Positions 26,832 through 34,028 of a DNA stretch of 64,000 nucleotides are shown in pieces. The translations under genes and the position numbers were made by a program. The first letter of the stretch is position 1, and each line of letters begins with the position of its first letter. The stretch is from the NCBI RefSeq assembly GCF_002127265.1, contig NZ_NFUU01000001.1, positions 744,001 to 808,000 of the forward strand, read 5' to 3'. The notes under the pieces are model-generated. The model did no database searches. It had not been told where the DNA came from and saw nothing but the letters and a program-made list of their open reading frames with translations. Source of the stretch: Hydrogenophaga sp. IBVHS1. Its GTDB lineage: Bacteria; Pseudomonadota; Gammaproteobacteria; Burkholderiales; Burkholderiaceae_C.

Positions 26832-26888
26832 TCGCCCGCACCTTCACCGTTTCCGCTTCATCCGTTCACAGAATTTCAGGAGTCCATC

Positions 26889-27200
26889 ATGGCCGATCCG
26901 ATGCGCATCCGCGCCGCCCTCGCCGGTGACGAAACCACCGTCCGCGTGCTCATGTCCCACGTCATGGAGCCCGGTACCCGCCGCGATGCCGGCGGCAACC
27001 TCATCCCCGCCCACTTCATCAAAGACGTGGAAGCCACCCACAACGGCAAGGTCGTGCTGCAGTCGCAGTTCACCGGCTCGGTGGCCCAGAACCCGTTTCT
27101 CTCGTTCAAGTTCAAGGGCGCGGCCAAGGGCGACAAGATCGTCGTGAAATGGGTCGACACCAAAGGCGACACGCGCACCGACGAGGCGACGGTAGCCTGA
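26889..27200 (+). CDS. soxZ: sulfur-oxidation chaperone/partner SoxZ
   Basis: 103 residues without a signal peptide, as expected for the SoxZ subunit that is co-exported with SoxY. Matches the family in M-R-I-R-A, the H-x-M-E-P-G-x-R-x-D stretch, and the H-F-I-K and N-P-F-L-S-F-x-F motifs of its immunoglobulin-like fold. Located between soxY and a hairpin that precedes soxA. Confidence 0.95.
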   Translation: MADPMRIRAALAGDETTVRVLMSHVMEPGTRRDAGGNLIPAHFIKDVEATHNGKVVLQSQFTGSVAQNPFLSFKFKGAAKGDKIVVKWVDTKGDTRTDEATVA

Positions 27201-27218
27201 CCCTTGCTGCAGGGTAGC

Positions 27219-27256
27219 AACGGCCAGCACGCCCCGTCTGGCCGTTTCGCTTTTTT
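27219..27256 (+). terminator. hairpin terminator/attenuator between soxZ and soxA
   Basis: A perfect 9-bp stem AACGGCCAG / CTGGCCGTT (27219-27227 and 27238-27246) with a 10-base loop. TCGC and six T residues follow (27251-27256). The shape is that of an intrinsic terminator inside the sox gene cluster, so it could set a higher soxYZ level relative to soxAXB by partial termination. Confidence 0.65.
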
Positions 27257-27281
27257 CACCACCATAAAGAGGAGACCCCCG

Positions 27282-28091
27282 ATGAACCAACACCTCCGCA
27301 ACGGTCTGCTGGCCTTCGCCGCAACCGCCGCCGCACTGGGCAGCGCTCACGCCCAGAGCTCGACGGCCGACGGCATCGCCAAATACCGCGAGATGCTGCA
27401 GGACGGCAACCCGGCCGAACTGTTCGAGATGAAAGGCGAGGAGCTCTGGAAACAGAAACGGGGTCCAAAGAACGCGTCGCTCGAAAAATGCGACCTCGGC
27501 AAGGGCCCGGGTGTCATCAAGGGCGCCTTTGTTGAAATGCCACGCTACTTTGCCGACACCGGCCGCGTGCAGGACCTGGAAACGCGCTTGATCACCTGCA
27601 TGGAAAACCTGCAGGGCTTCAACGCCGCCGAGATCGCCAAAACCCCTTTCGGGCGCGGCGAGATGGCCAACGTAACCGCACTGGCCACCTATGTGGCCAC
27701 GGCGTCCAAGGGCATGCGCTTCAACCTGCCGCAATCGCATGCGCAGGAAAAGCTGATGTATGAAACCGGCAAGCGCATGTTCTTCACGCGCGGCGGCACG
27801 CACGACTTTTCCTGCGCCTCCTGCCACGGTGAAGACGACAAGCGCATTCGCCTGCAAGACCTGCCCAACCTCACCAAGAACCCGGGAGACGGCGTCGGCT
27901 TTGCGGCCTGGCCGGCGTACCGCGTGTCCAACGCGCAGATGTGGGGCATGCAGCTGCGCCTGAACGACTGCTTCCGCCAGCAGCGCTTTCCCGAGCCGAA
28001 ATTCGGCAGCGAGGCCACCATCGCACTGGGCGTCTACATGGGCGTGAACGCCAAGACCGCCGAGTCCATCGTGCCCGCCATCAAGCGCTGA
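27282..28091 (+). CDS. soxA: c-type cytochrome subunit SoxA
   Basis: 269 residues, the larger subunit of SoxAX, which couples thiosulfate to the SoxY cysteine. A Sec signal ends at A-H-A-Q near residue 25. Only one heme site is present, C-A-S-C-H at 178-182; in place of the N-terminal heme there are two cysteines (C70, C106) likely to form a disulfide, so this is the mono-heme type. C230 in the L-N-D-C-F-R-Q-Q-R motif is the active-site cysteine ligand (persulfide in the family). AGAGGAG ribosome site present. Confidence 0.94.
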   Translation: MNQHLRNGLLAFAATAAALGSAHAQSSTADGIAKYREMLQDGNPAELFEMKGEELWKQKRGPKNASLEKCDLGKGPGVIKGAFVEMPRYFADTGRVQDLETRLITCMENLQGFNAAEIAKTPFGRGEMANVTALATYVATASKGMRFNLPQSHAQEKLMYETGKRMFFTRGGTHDFSCASCHGEDDKRIRLQDLPNLTKNPGDGVGFAAWPAYRVSNAQMWGMQLRLNDCFRQQRFPEPKFGSEATIALGVYMGVNAKTAESIVPAIKR

Positions 28092-28106
28092 ACCGGAGAC
28101 ACCACC

Positions 28107-28757
28107 ATGAACAAGAACCTGATGTTTGCCCTGCTGCCCGTGGCCGCGCTCGTGTTGTCCGGCTGCACCTCTTCCCCCTCTGCCGCCGATGTGGACAAAG
28201 CCACCGCCGAGATGCTCAAGAATTCGTTCCAGGACCGTGGCATCGCCAAGGTGGACCGCCTGGTGCAGGACGACGCCAACCGCGAATGCGTGGCCGCCAA
28301 CGTGGCGGGCAAGCAGATTGACGAGAAGATCGCCAAGGCCATCGAGGCCGCCAACATGAAGACCGTGAAGTGGCCCGCCGACGGCAAGTTTCTGGGCGAC
28401 TGGAAAGAGGGCGAAAAGATCGCCCAGAGCGGCCGTGGCCTGACCTGGAGCGACAAGGCGGGCGAGGCCAACGGCGGCAATTGCTACAACTGCCACCAGA
28501 TCAGCAAGGAAGAAATCTCCTTCGGCACGCTGGGCCCGAGCCTCTACAACTACGGCAAGCTGCGCGGCGTGACCGACCCGAACGCCGCCAGCGGCAAGCC
28601 CATCGTTGAGTACACCTGGGGCAAGCTCTGGAACTCGCGTGCCTACAACGCCTGTTCGCAGATGCCACGCGTCGGCCACATGGCCATCCTGAATGAAAAG
28701 CAGCTCAAGGACGTGATGGCGTTGCTGCTCGACCCGGCTTCACCGGTCAACAAGTAA
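28107..28757 (+). CDS. soxX: c-type cytochrome subunit SoxX
   Basis: 216 residues, the small subunit of SoxAX, longer than the shortest SoxX proteins. One heme site C-Y-N-C-H at 126-130 and a Q-M-P-R-V-G-H axial-methionine region near the end. The N-terminus ends in a lipobox-like L-S-G-C (C20) followed by T-S-S, which would make SoxX a lipoprotein rather than a free periplasmic protein. Fifteen bases downstream of soxA and presumably co-translated. Confidence 0.92.
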   Translation: MNKNLMFALLPVAALVLSGCTSSPSAADVDKATAEMLKNSFQDRGIAKVDRLVQDDANRECVAANVAGKQIDEKIAKAIEAANMKTVKWPADGKFLGDWKEGEKIAQSGRGLTWSDKAGEANGGNCYNCHQISKEEISFGTLGPSLYNYGKLRGVTDPNAASGKPIVEYTWGKLWNSRAYNACSQMPRVGHMAILNEKQLKDVMALLLDPASPVNK

Positions 28758-28761
28758 CGGC

Positions 28762-28796
28762 ATGGCCCCGGGCTGCAACGCGCAGCACGGGGCCAT
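28762..28796 (+). other. strong intercistronic hairpin between soxX and soxB
   Basis: An extended inverted repeat: outer arms ATGGCCCCG / CGGGGCCAT (28762-28770 and 28788-28796) and inner arms GCTGC / GCAGC around an AACGC loop. No T run follows on the plus strand (AAAAAAATTT comes after), so it is not a canonical intrinsic terminator. It may protect or process the mRNA, or act with Rho. Confidence 0.55.
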
Positions 28797-28818
28797 CCGG
28801 CGAAAAAAATTTCGCGCA

Positions 28819-28832
28819 AATATCAGCGATCA
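28819..28832 (+). promoter_or_regulatory. candidate sox regulatory site (copy 2)
   Basis: AATATCAGCGATCA, differing at one position from the 14-mer in front of soxC, same orientation, ending 17 bases before the soxB start. It suggests that soxB has its own control point after the soxX-soxB hairpin. No matching regulator gene is in the window. Confidence 0.4.
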
Positions 28833-28849
28833 ATTGACAAGGGATAGAC

Positions 28850-30574
28850 ATGAGTTTCAGCCGCCGTGAATTCATGCAGGTGCTGGCCGTGGCCAGCGCC
28901 ACCGGCATGGCACTGAACCAACGCGACGTGCTGGCAGCCGCCCCGGGTGCCGGCGAGCGCCTGTACGACGTGCCCAAGTTCGGCAACGTGAGCTTCCTCC
29001 ACTTCACCGACTGCCACGCGCAGCTCACGCCCATTCACTTCCGCGAACCCAGCGTGAACCTGGGCGTGGCCGAAGCGCTGGGCCGCCCGCCGCACATCGT
29101 GGGCGAGAAGCTGCTCCGGCACTTCAACATCAAGCCCGGCACCGCGCAGGCGCATGCCTTTTCGTATCTGAACTTCAGCCAGGCCGCCAAAACCTACGGC
29201 AAGGTCGGTGGCTTCGCGCACATGGCCGCGCTGGTCAAGCAGCTCAAGGCCAGCCGGCCCCACGCCTTGCTGCTGGATGGCGGTGACACCTGGCAGGGCT
29301 CGGCCACTTCGCTGTGGACCAACGGCCAGGACATGGTGGACGCCTGCAAGCTGCTCGGCGTGAACATGATGACCTCGCACTGGGAGCACACCTTCGGCGC
29401 GAAACGCGTGCAGGAAATCGTGGAGAAGGACCTGAAGGGGAACATGGAATTCCTCGCGCAGAACATCAAGACCACCGACTTTGAAGACCTCGTGTTCAAG
29501 CCCTACGCGCTGCGCGAAATGAACGGCGTGCAGGTGGGTGTGATCGGCCAGGCCTTCCCCTACACCCCCATTGCGAACCCGCGCTACATGGTGCCCGACT
29601 GGACCTTCGGCATCCAGGACGAGCACATGCAGAAAATGGTGGACGAGGTGCGCGGCAAGGGCGCGCAGGTGGTGGTGGTGCTCTCGCACAACGGCATGGA
29701 CGTCGACATCAAGATGGCCTCGCGCGTGCGCGGCATCGACGCCATTCTGGGTGGCCACACGCACGACGGCATGCCCGCACCCACCATCGTGAAAAACAGC
29801 GGCGGCCAGACGCTGGTGACCAACGCCGGTTCCAACAGCAAGTTTCTGGGCGTGCTCGATTTCGACGTGCGCGATGGCAAGGTGCAGGACTTCCGCTACA
29901 AGCTGCTGCCCATCTTCTCCAACCTGTTGCCGGCCGATGCCGCCATGCAGGCGCACATCGACAAGGTGCGCGCGCCCTACAAGGACAAGCTCGAAGAAAA
30001 GCTCGCGGTCACTCAAGACCTGCTCTACCGCCGCGGCAACTTCAACGGCTCCTGGGACCAGCTCATCTGCGACGCGCTCATGCAGAACAAGGGTGCCGAA
30101 ATCGCGTTTTCGCCTGGAGTGCGCTGGGGCACTTCGCTGCTGCCCGGCGACACCATCACCTACGAACGCATGATGGACCAGATGGCGCTGACCTACCCCG
30201 CCACCACGCTCAATGAGTTCAGCGGCGAACAGATCAAGACCATTCTGGAAGACGTGGCCGACAACATCTTCAACCCCGATCCTTACTACCAGCAGGGCGG
30301 CGACATGGTGCGCGTGGGCGGCATGCAATACACCATGACCCCCAACGCGCCCATGGGCCAGCGCATCAACAACATGATGCTGAAAGGCAAGCCCATCGAA
30401 GCCAGCAAGACCTACAAGGTGGCTGGCTGGGCTTCGGTGCAGGAAGGCGCCAAGGGCGAGCCCATCTGGGACGTGGTCTCGGGCTACCTGCGCGACCGCA
30501 AGGTGGTGAAGGGCGTGAAGATCAACACGCCCCGCATCGTCGGCATGCAGGGCAATCCGGGGCTGGCGAACTAA
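28850..30574 (+). CDS. soxB: thiosulfohydrolase SoxB
   Basis: 574 residues, the dimanganese enzyme that releases sulfate from the SoxY-bound intermediate. The start S-R-R-E-F-M-Q is a twin-arginine motif. The calcineurin-like metallophosphoesterase domain has D-C-H-A-Q, G-G-D-T-W-Q-G, H-W-E-H-T-F-G, S-H-N-G-M-D and G-G-H-T-H-D metal-ligand motifs in order. The C-terminal 5'-nucleotidase-like domain follows. Length is typical. It ends the cluster, and a hairpin follows at once. Confidence 0.96.
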   Translation: MSFSRREFMQVLAVASATGMALNQRDVLAAAPGAGERLYDVPKFGNVSFLHFTDCHAQLTPIHFREPSVNLGVAEALGRPPHIVGEKLLRHFNIKPGTAQAHAFSYLNFSQAAKTYGKVGGFAHMAALVKQLKASRPHALLLDGGDTWQGSATSLWTNGQDMVDACKLLGVNMMTSHWEHTFGAKRVQEIVEKDLKGNMEFLAQNIKTTDFEDLVFKPYALREMNGVQVGVIGQAFPYTPIANPRYMVPDWTFGIQDEHMQKMVDEVRGKGAQVVVVLSHNGMDVDIKMASRVRGIDAILGGHTHDGMPAPTIVKNSGGQTLVTNAGSNSKFLGVLDFDVRDGKVQDFRYKLLPIFSNLLPADAAMQAHIDKVRAPYKDKLEEKLAVTQDLLYRRGNFNGSWDQLICDALMQNKGAEIAFSPGVRWGTSLLPGDTITYERMMDQMALTYPATTLNEFSGEQIKTILEDVADNIFNPDPYYQQGGDMVRVGGMQYTMTPNAPMGQRINNMMLKGKPIEASKTYKVAGWASVQEGAKGEPIWDVVSGYLRDRKVVKGVKINTPRIVGMQGNPGLAN

Positions 30575-30576
30575 AA

Positions 30577-30606
30577 AAACCCGTCACCGGTGAAGGTGAC
30601 GGGTTT
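30577..30606 (-). terminator. terminator between the convergent soxB and porin genes
   Basis: A 12-bp stem AAACCCGTCACC / GGTGACGGGTTT with a six-base loop. On the minus strand it is followed by seven T residues, so it is a strong intrinsic terminator for the porin transcript. On the plus strand the T run is only three bases, so termination of soxB there is possible but weaker. Confidence 0.85.
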
Positions 30607-30639
30607 GAAATTGCCTTGGAGATTCGAGAGCGCGAAAGC

Positions 30640-31656
30640 TTAGAAGTCGTGGCGCACGCCCACGGCGTACAGACGGCGCTCGCGCGCCGTGGCACCCGCG
30701 CCGTTTTCCACATCGCCATCCAGCAGGCCGCCGTACAGGCGCGTGCGCTTGGACAGCGCGTAGGTGGCGCCGAGCGCAAAGGCCTTGCCTTCGCCCGTGG
30801 TCACGCCGTTGAGTTCCGACTTGCCGCTGCCGAAGCCTGCCGACACATCGAAGTTGCCAAAGGGCACGGTCACGCCAAAGGAATAGTCGCGGTCTTCCAG
30901 GCCGTTGGACTGATCGGTGATCTGGTACTGGCCTGACACGCGGACCATGCCGAAGTTGTACGCGGCCGCCAGCACGGTGAAGTTGCGGTCGAGCGTAGCG
31001 GTGGCGTTCTTCTGGTCCTGGTAGGCCAGGCCCACGTCCAGCGGGCCGCTGCGGTAGCGCAGGTTCAGGGCGGTGATTTCGGAGTTGGTGGTGACGGGCG
31101 CCGTGTTCTCGTCAAAGGCATAGCCCACGCTGCCGCTGAAGCCACCGAAGCTGGGCGAGTCGTAGCGAACCATGTTGCTCGGGCGGCTGGTGAAATCGCT
31201 CACGCCCGATGCCGTGCCCACGGCACCGCTCAGGTAAGCGATCTTGGTGGGCGTGAACTCCGAGTCGTAGAGGTTGTTCGACACGCCCATGTCGTAGATG
31301 TCCTTGTAGGGGCTGTCCATCAGGCCCAGGCGCACGGCGCCGAAGCCACCGCTCAAGCCCACCCACGATGCGCGACCAAAGCGCAGACCAGCGGCCGTGC
31401 CGTCGTCCACCGTCAGGGCGCTTTCAAGCTGGAAGTTGGCCTTGAGGCCACCACCCAGATCTTCCGTGCCACGAAAGCCCAGGCGGCTCGTGGTCAGGTT
31501 GCCGCTGAACAATTGCGTGGTGCTCGTGGTGTCGACCTTGTTGCTGCCCACCGAGGCGTCCATGCGGCCATAGATGGTGACGGTGGACTGGGCCGATGCG
31601 GTGCCCGCGGCGGCAAGGGTGGCCAGTGCGGCCAGAGCGATGAGGCTCTTCTTCAT
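30640..31656 (-). CDS. Gram-negative outer-membrane porin (GBP family)
   Basis: 338 residues. A Sec signal (M-K-K-S-L-I-A-L then cleavage after A-S-A-Q) is followed by the betaproteobacterial porin start Q-S-T-V-T-I-Y-G-R-M-D-A. Alternating hydrophobic strands occur throughout, and the last residue is the terminal phenylalanine (R-H-D-F) used by the BAM machinery. A trimeric general diffusion porin is expected. Convergent with soxB. Confidence 0.93.
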   Translation of the reverse strand: MKKSLIALAALATLAAAGTASAQSTVTIYGRMDASVGSNKVDTTSTTQLFSGNLTTSRLGFRGTEDLGGGLKANFQLESALTVDDGTAAGLRFGRASWVGLSGGFGAVRLGLMDSPYKDIYDMGVSNNLYDSEFTPTKIAYLSGAVGTASGVSDFTSRPSNMVRYDSPSFGGFSGSVGYAFDENTAPVTTNSEITALNLRYRSGPLDVGLAYQDQKNATATLDRNFTVLAAAYNFGMVRVSGQYQITDQSNGLEDRDYSFGVTVPFGNFDVSAGFGSGKSELNGVTTGEGKAFALGATYALSKRTRLYGGLLDGDVENGAGATARERRLYAVGVRHDF

Positions 31657-31870
31657 GTGGATGCTCCGATGAAAGGGATGCAGGGCTTGATGCCCCTGCT
31701 TCCTGCACCATGCAGGAAGTCCTGCGTATTTCATCGATCTGCTGCGAAGGCTCCGTGACACCCCGCCGCCGCCAGAGGGTTTGCCCGGAGATACAACACA
31801 TGGCCCCGCAGGCCTCATGGACTGTCATCAGCCTGCCATCAAAATCGCAGCAACTAGAATCACCAGCACC

Positions 31871-33118
31871 ATGACACACGACACCATCGTTCTCGGCGCA
31901 GGCATGGTGGGCGTGGGTTGCGCGCTCCACCTGCAGGCCAGAGGCCAGGCCGTTGCGCTGGTGGACCGGCGCGCCCCCGGCCTTGAAACCTCTTACGGCA
32001 ACGCCGGCATCATCCAGCGCGAAGCCATCGAGCCCTATGCGCTGCCGCGCAGCTTGGGCTTTTTATTGTCGGGCGCCACCAACCGGCGCGTGGATGTGCG
32101 CTACCAGGCCGCAGACGCCGTGCGCATGCTCGGGCCGCTGTGGTCTTACTACCGCAACTCGGCACCGGGTCCACTTCAAAAGATCTCCCGCGAGTACGAG
32201 ACGCTGATCGCGTTGTCGCTCGAAACGCATCAGCAACTGATGAACGATGCGGGTGCCAACGATCTCATCGGTGGCATGGGTTACGTCATGCTCTTTCGCA
32301 CCGAGCGCGAACTGCACGCCTTCCATCAAGTGGCCGATGCACGCGCACAGCACGGCGTGCAACACATCAAGCTTTCAGGCGCCGATGTGGTCCGCGAAGA
32401 ACCGTCGCTGATCGGCAGCTTCGCCGGTGCCGTGCGATGGACCGACCCTGTGGCCATTCGCAGCCCCGGCGACCTGGTGCAGCGCTACGCACAGCTTTTC
32501 GAGGAGCGGGGCGGGGCGGTGAAGCTGGGTGATGCGATGTCACTGCGCAGGACCGACGCAGGCGGCTGGCAGGTGGACACGGCAAGTGGCGAGACGCTGA
32601 CCGCAAGGCAAGTTGTCGTCGCTCTCGGCCCCTGGACCCTGCAGCTCACCTCACGCTTCGGCTACACCGCGCCCGTCATCCCCAAGCGCGGCTACCACAT
32701 GCACTACGCGTCCGTGCCGGGCCAGCCGCTGAACAGCACCGTGATTGACGCCGAATACGGCTACGTCATCGCACCCATGCAAAAGGGCCTGCGCCTCACC
32801 ACCGGCGCCGAGCTTGCCCATGTGGACGCCCCACGCAACCTGGCCCAGATCGAAGCCGCCGAACACATCGCCCGCCAGAGCTTTCCATTGGGCGAACGCG
32901 TCGACCCCGAGCCCTGGATGGGCACGCGCCCCTGCATGCCGGATATGAAGCCCGTGTTCGGCGCCGTGCCCTCGGTGGCGGGCATGTGGTGCGCGTTTGG
33001 TCATGGGCACCAGGGGTTCACGCTGGGGCCGGTGACGGGGGAACTGCTGGCGGCGATGATGACTGGGAACGCGCCGCGGGTGGATGTGAGGCCGTTTTCG
33101 CCGGGGCGGTTTGGGTAA
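31871..33118 (+). CDS. FAD-dependent D-amino-acid dehydrogenase-like oxidoreductase
   Basis: 415 residues of the DadA/glycine-oxidase (DAO) fold. The FAD motif G-A-G-M-V-G-V-G is at residues 8-15, then E-T-S-Y-G-N-A-G, a typical DadA segment. The C-terminus has G-H-G-H-Q-G-F-T-L-G-P-V-T-G, the second FAD contact. It probably deaminates a D-amino acid and reduces quinone at the membrane. Start at the ATG 31871; an upstream frame extension has no support. The final 96 bases have a diverged copy at 38584-38679. Confidence 0.85.
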   Translation: MTHDTIVLGAGMVGVGCALHLQARGQAVALVDRRAPGLETSYGNAGIIQREAIEPYALPRSLGFLLSGATNRRVDVRYQAADAVRMLGPLWSYYRNSAPGPLQKISREYETLIALSLETHQQLMNDAGANDLIGGMGYVMLFRTERELHAFHQVADARAQHGVQHIKLSGADVVREEPSLIGSFAGAVRWTDPVAIRSPGDLVQRYAQLFEERGGAVKLGDAMSLRRTDAGGWQVDTASGETLTARQVVVALGPWTLQLTSRFGYTAPVIPKRGYHMHYASVPGQPLNSTVIDAEYGYVIAPMQKGLRLTTGAELAHVDAPRNLAQIEAAEHIARQSFPLGERVDPEPWMGTRPCMPDMKPVFGAVPSVAGMWCAFGHGHQGFTLGPVTGELLAAMMTGNAPRVDVRPFSPGRFG

Positions 33119-33151
33119 GTTTGGTGCGATCAAACGCCCAACAGCAAGCCG

Positions 33152-33532
33152 CTACCGATCGTAGCCATCACGCACGTTGTCCAGAGCGTCCTTGCTCTGC
33201 GTGGCGATTCTCCTGACCGATTCTTCCTCGTCGTGTGCCGCATCACGATCGCTTTTCTCGCGACCATTTCCCCGACCCGGGCGATCGGGCTGAAGGGGCT
33301 CTGCTCGAGGCGGTCGCGCCTTGGAGGTTCGCCCAGGGGTGCTCGGTCGGGAGCCCGTGGCCGGGTCTTGCGCCGGCTCTGCATCGCGATAGGCCCCGCG
33401 CTGATTGAGTTCACGGTTCACGTCGTCACTGCTGCCGAGCTGGGCGTGGTCGCTTCCCCGACCAAAGTCGCCTTGCGGTTGGCGCGGGCTTGCGTACACC
33501 CCTCTTCGGTGCTTCATGTGGTCTTGCGTCAT
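33152..33532 (-). CDS. hydrophilic low-complexity protein of unknown function
   Basis: 126 residues, very rich in Arg, Asp, Gly and Pro, with no hydrophobic segment, probably intrinsically disordered. Start fixed by AAAGGAT 7 bases upstream of ATG 33532. The start overlaps the stop of the upstream small membrane protein gene by four bases (ATGA), so they are co-translated. No family recognised; such proteins often accompany stress genes in Burkholderiales. Confidence 0.6.
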   Translation of the reverse strand: MTQDHMKHRRGVYASPRQPQGDFGRGSDHAQLGSSDDVNRELNQRGAYRDAEPAQDPATGSRPSTPGRTSKARPPRAEPLQPDRPGRGNGREKSDRDAAHDEEESVRRIATQSKDALDNVRDGYDR

Positions 33533-33846
33533 GGGGCCATCCTTTCTGCCTGATTCGGGGCAAGACAGGTGCCCACCAGCTGGACGCGTTGATCTCTCAT
33601 TGATTGCTCGGCAATCACCTGGTTGGGGGCGCTTTCGGTAGGGGTTGTGCTTTGCCCGTCCCGTTCCAATTCTGCGTCTGTGCGTTCCAACCCGAGTAAA
33701 CCCATGACGCCAATCGCCGAGGCCATGGTCGCCAATGGCTCCCATACCGGTTCCCCGAAACCGAGCGCCAGCGCCAGGTGAAACGCAGCGACAACGGCGA
33801 CAAACAGGGCGATTCCGAAGATGCAGTACTCCAGAGCAGATCTCAT
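33529..33846 (-). CDS. small membrane protein of unknown function
   Basis: 105 residues with two hydrophobic segments (about residues 7-28 and 36-52: A-T-M-A-S-A-I-G-V-M-G-L-L-G-L) and a polar C-terminal tail. A GGAGG ribosome site precedes the ATG at 33846. A longer frame starting at 34083 overlaps the histidine-kinase end and has no ribosome site. Forms an operon with the hydrophilic protein gene downstream. Confidence 0.6.
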   Translation of the reverse strand: MRSALEYCIFGIALFVAVVAAFHLALALGFGEPVWEPLATMASAIGVMGLLGLERTDAELERDGQSTTPTESAPNQVIAEQSMRDQRVQLVGTCLAPNQAERMAP

Positions 33847-34028
33847 GGGGGCCTCCAGGAAACGGGTGAAATTCACGGCGCGAATGTTGAAGTTTGTGAT
33901 TGAGGTTTGAAGAAACCTGTAGGACAAAACCGCGTCAGCGAGAACCTGCATTCGTTTGTTCTGGACAAATGAATCCCGTCGTTCAACGGCGGTATTTGGG
34001 AGCAGCATTTTTTTCCGCAAAAATTTCT

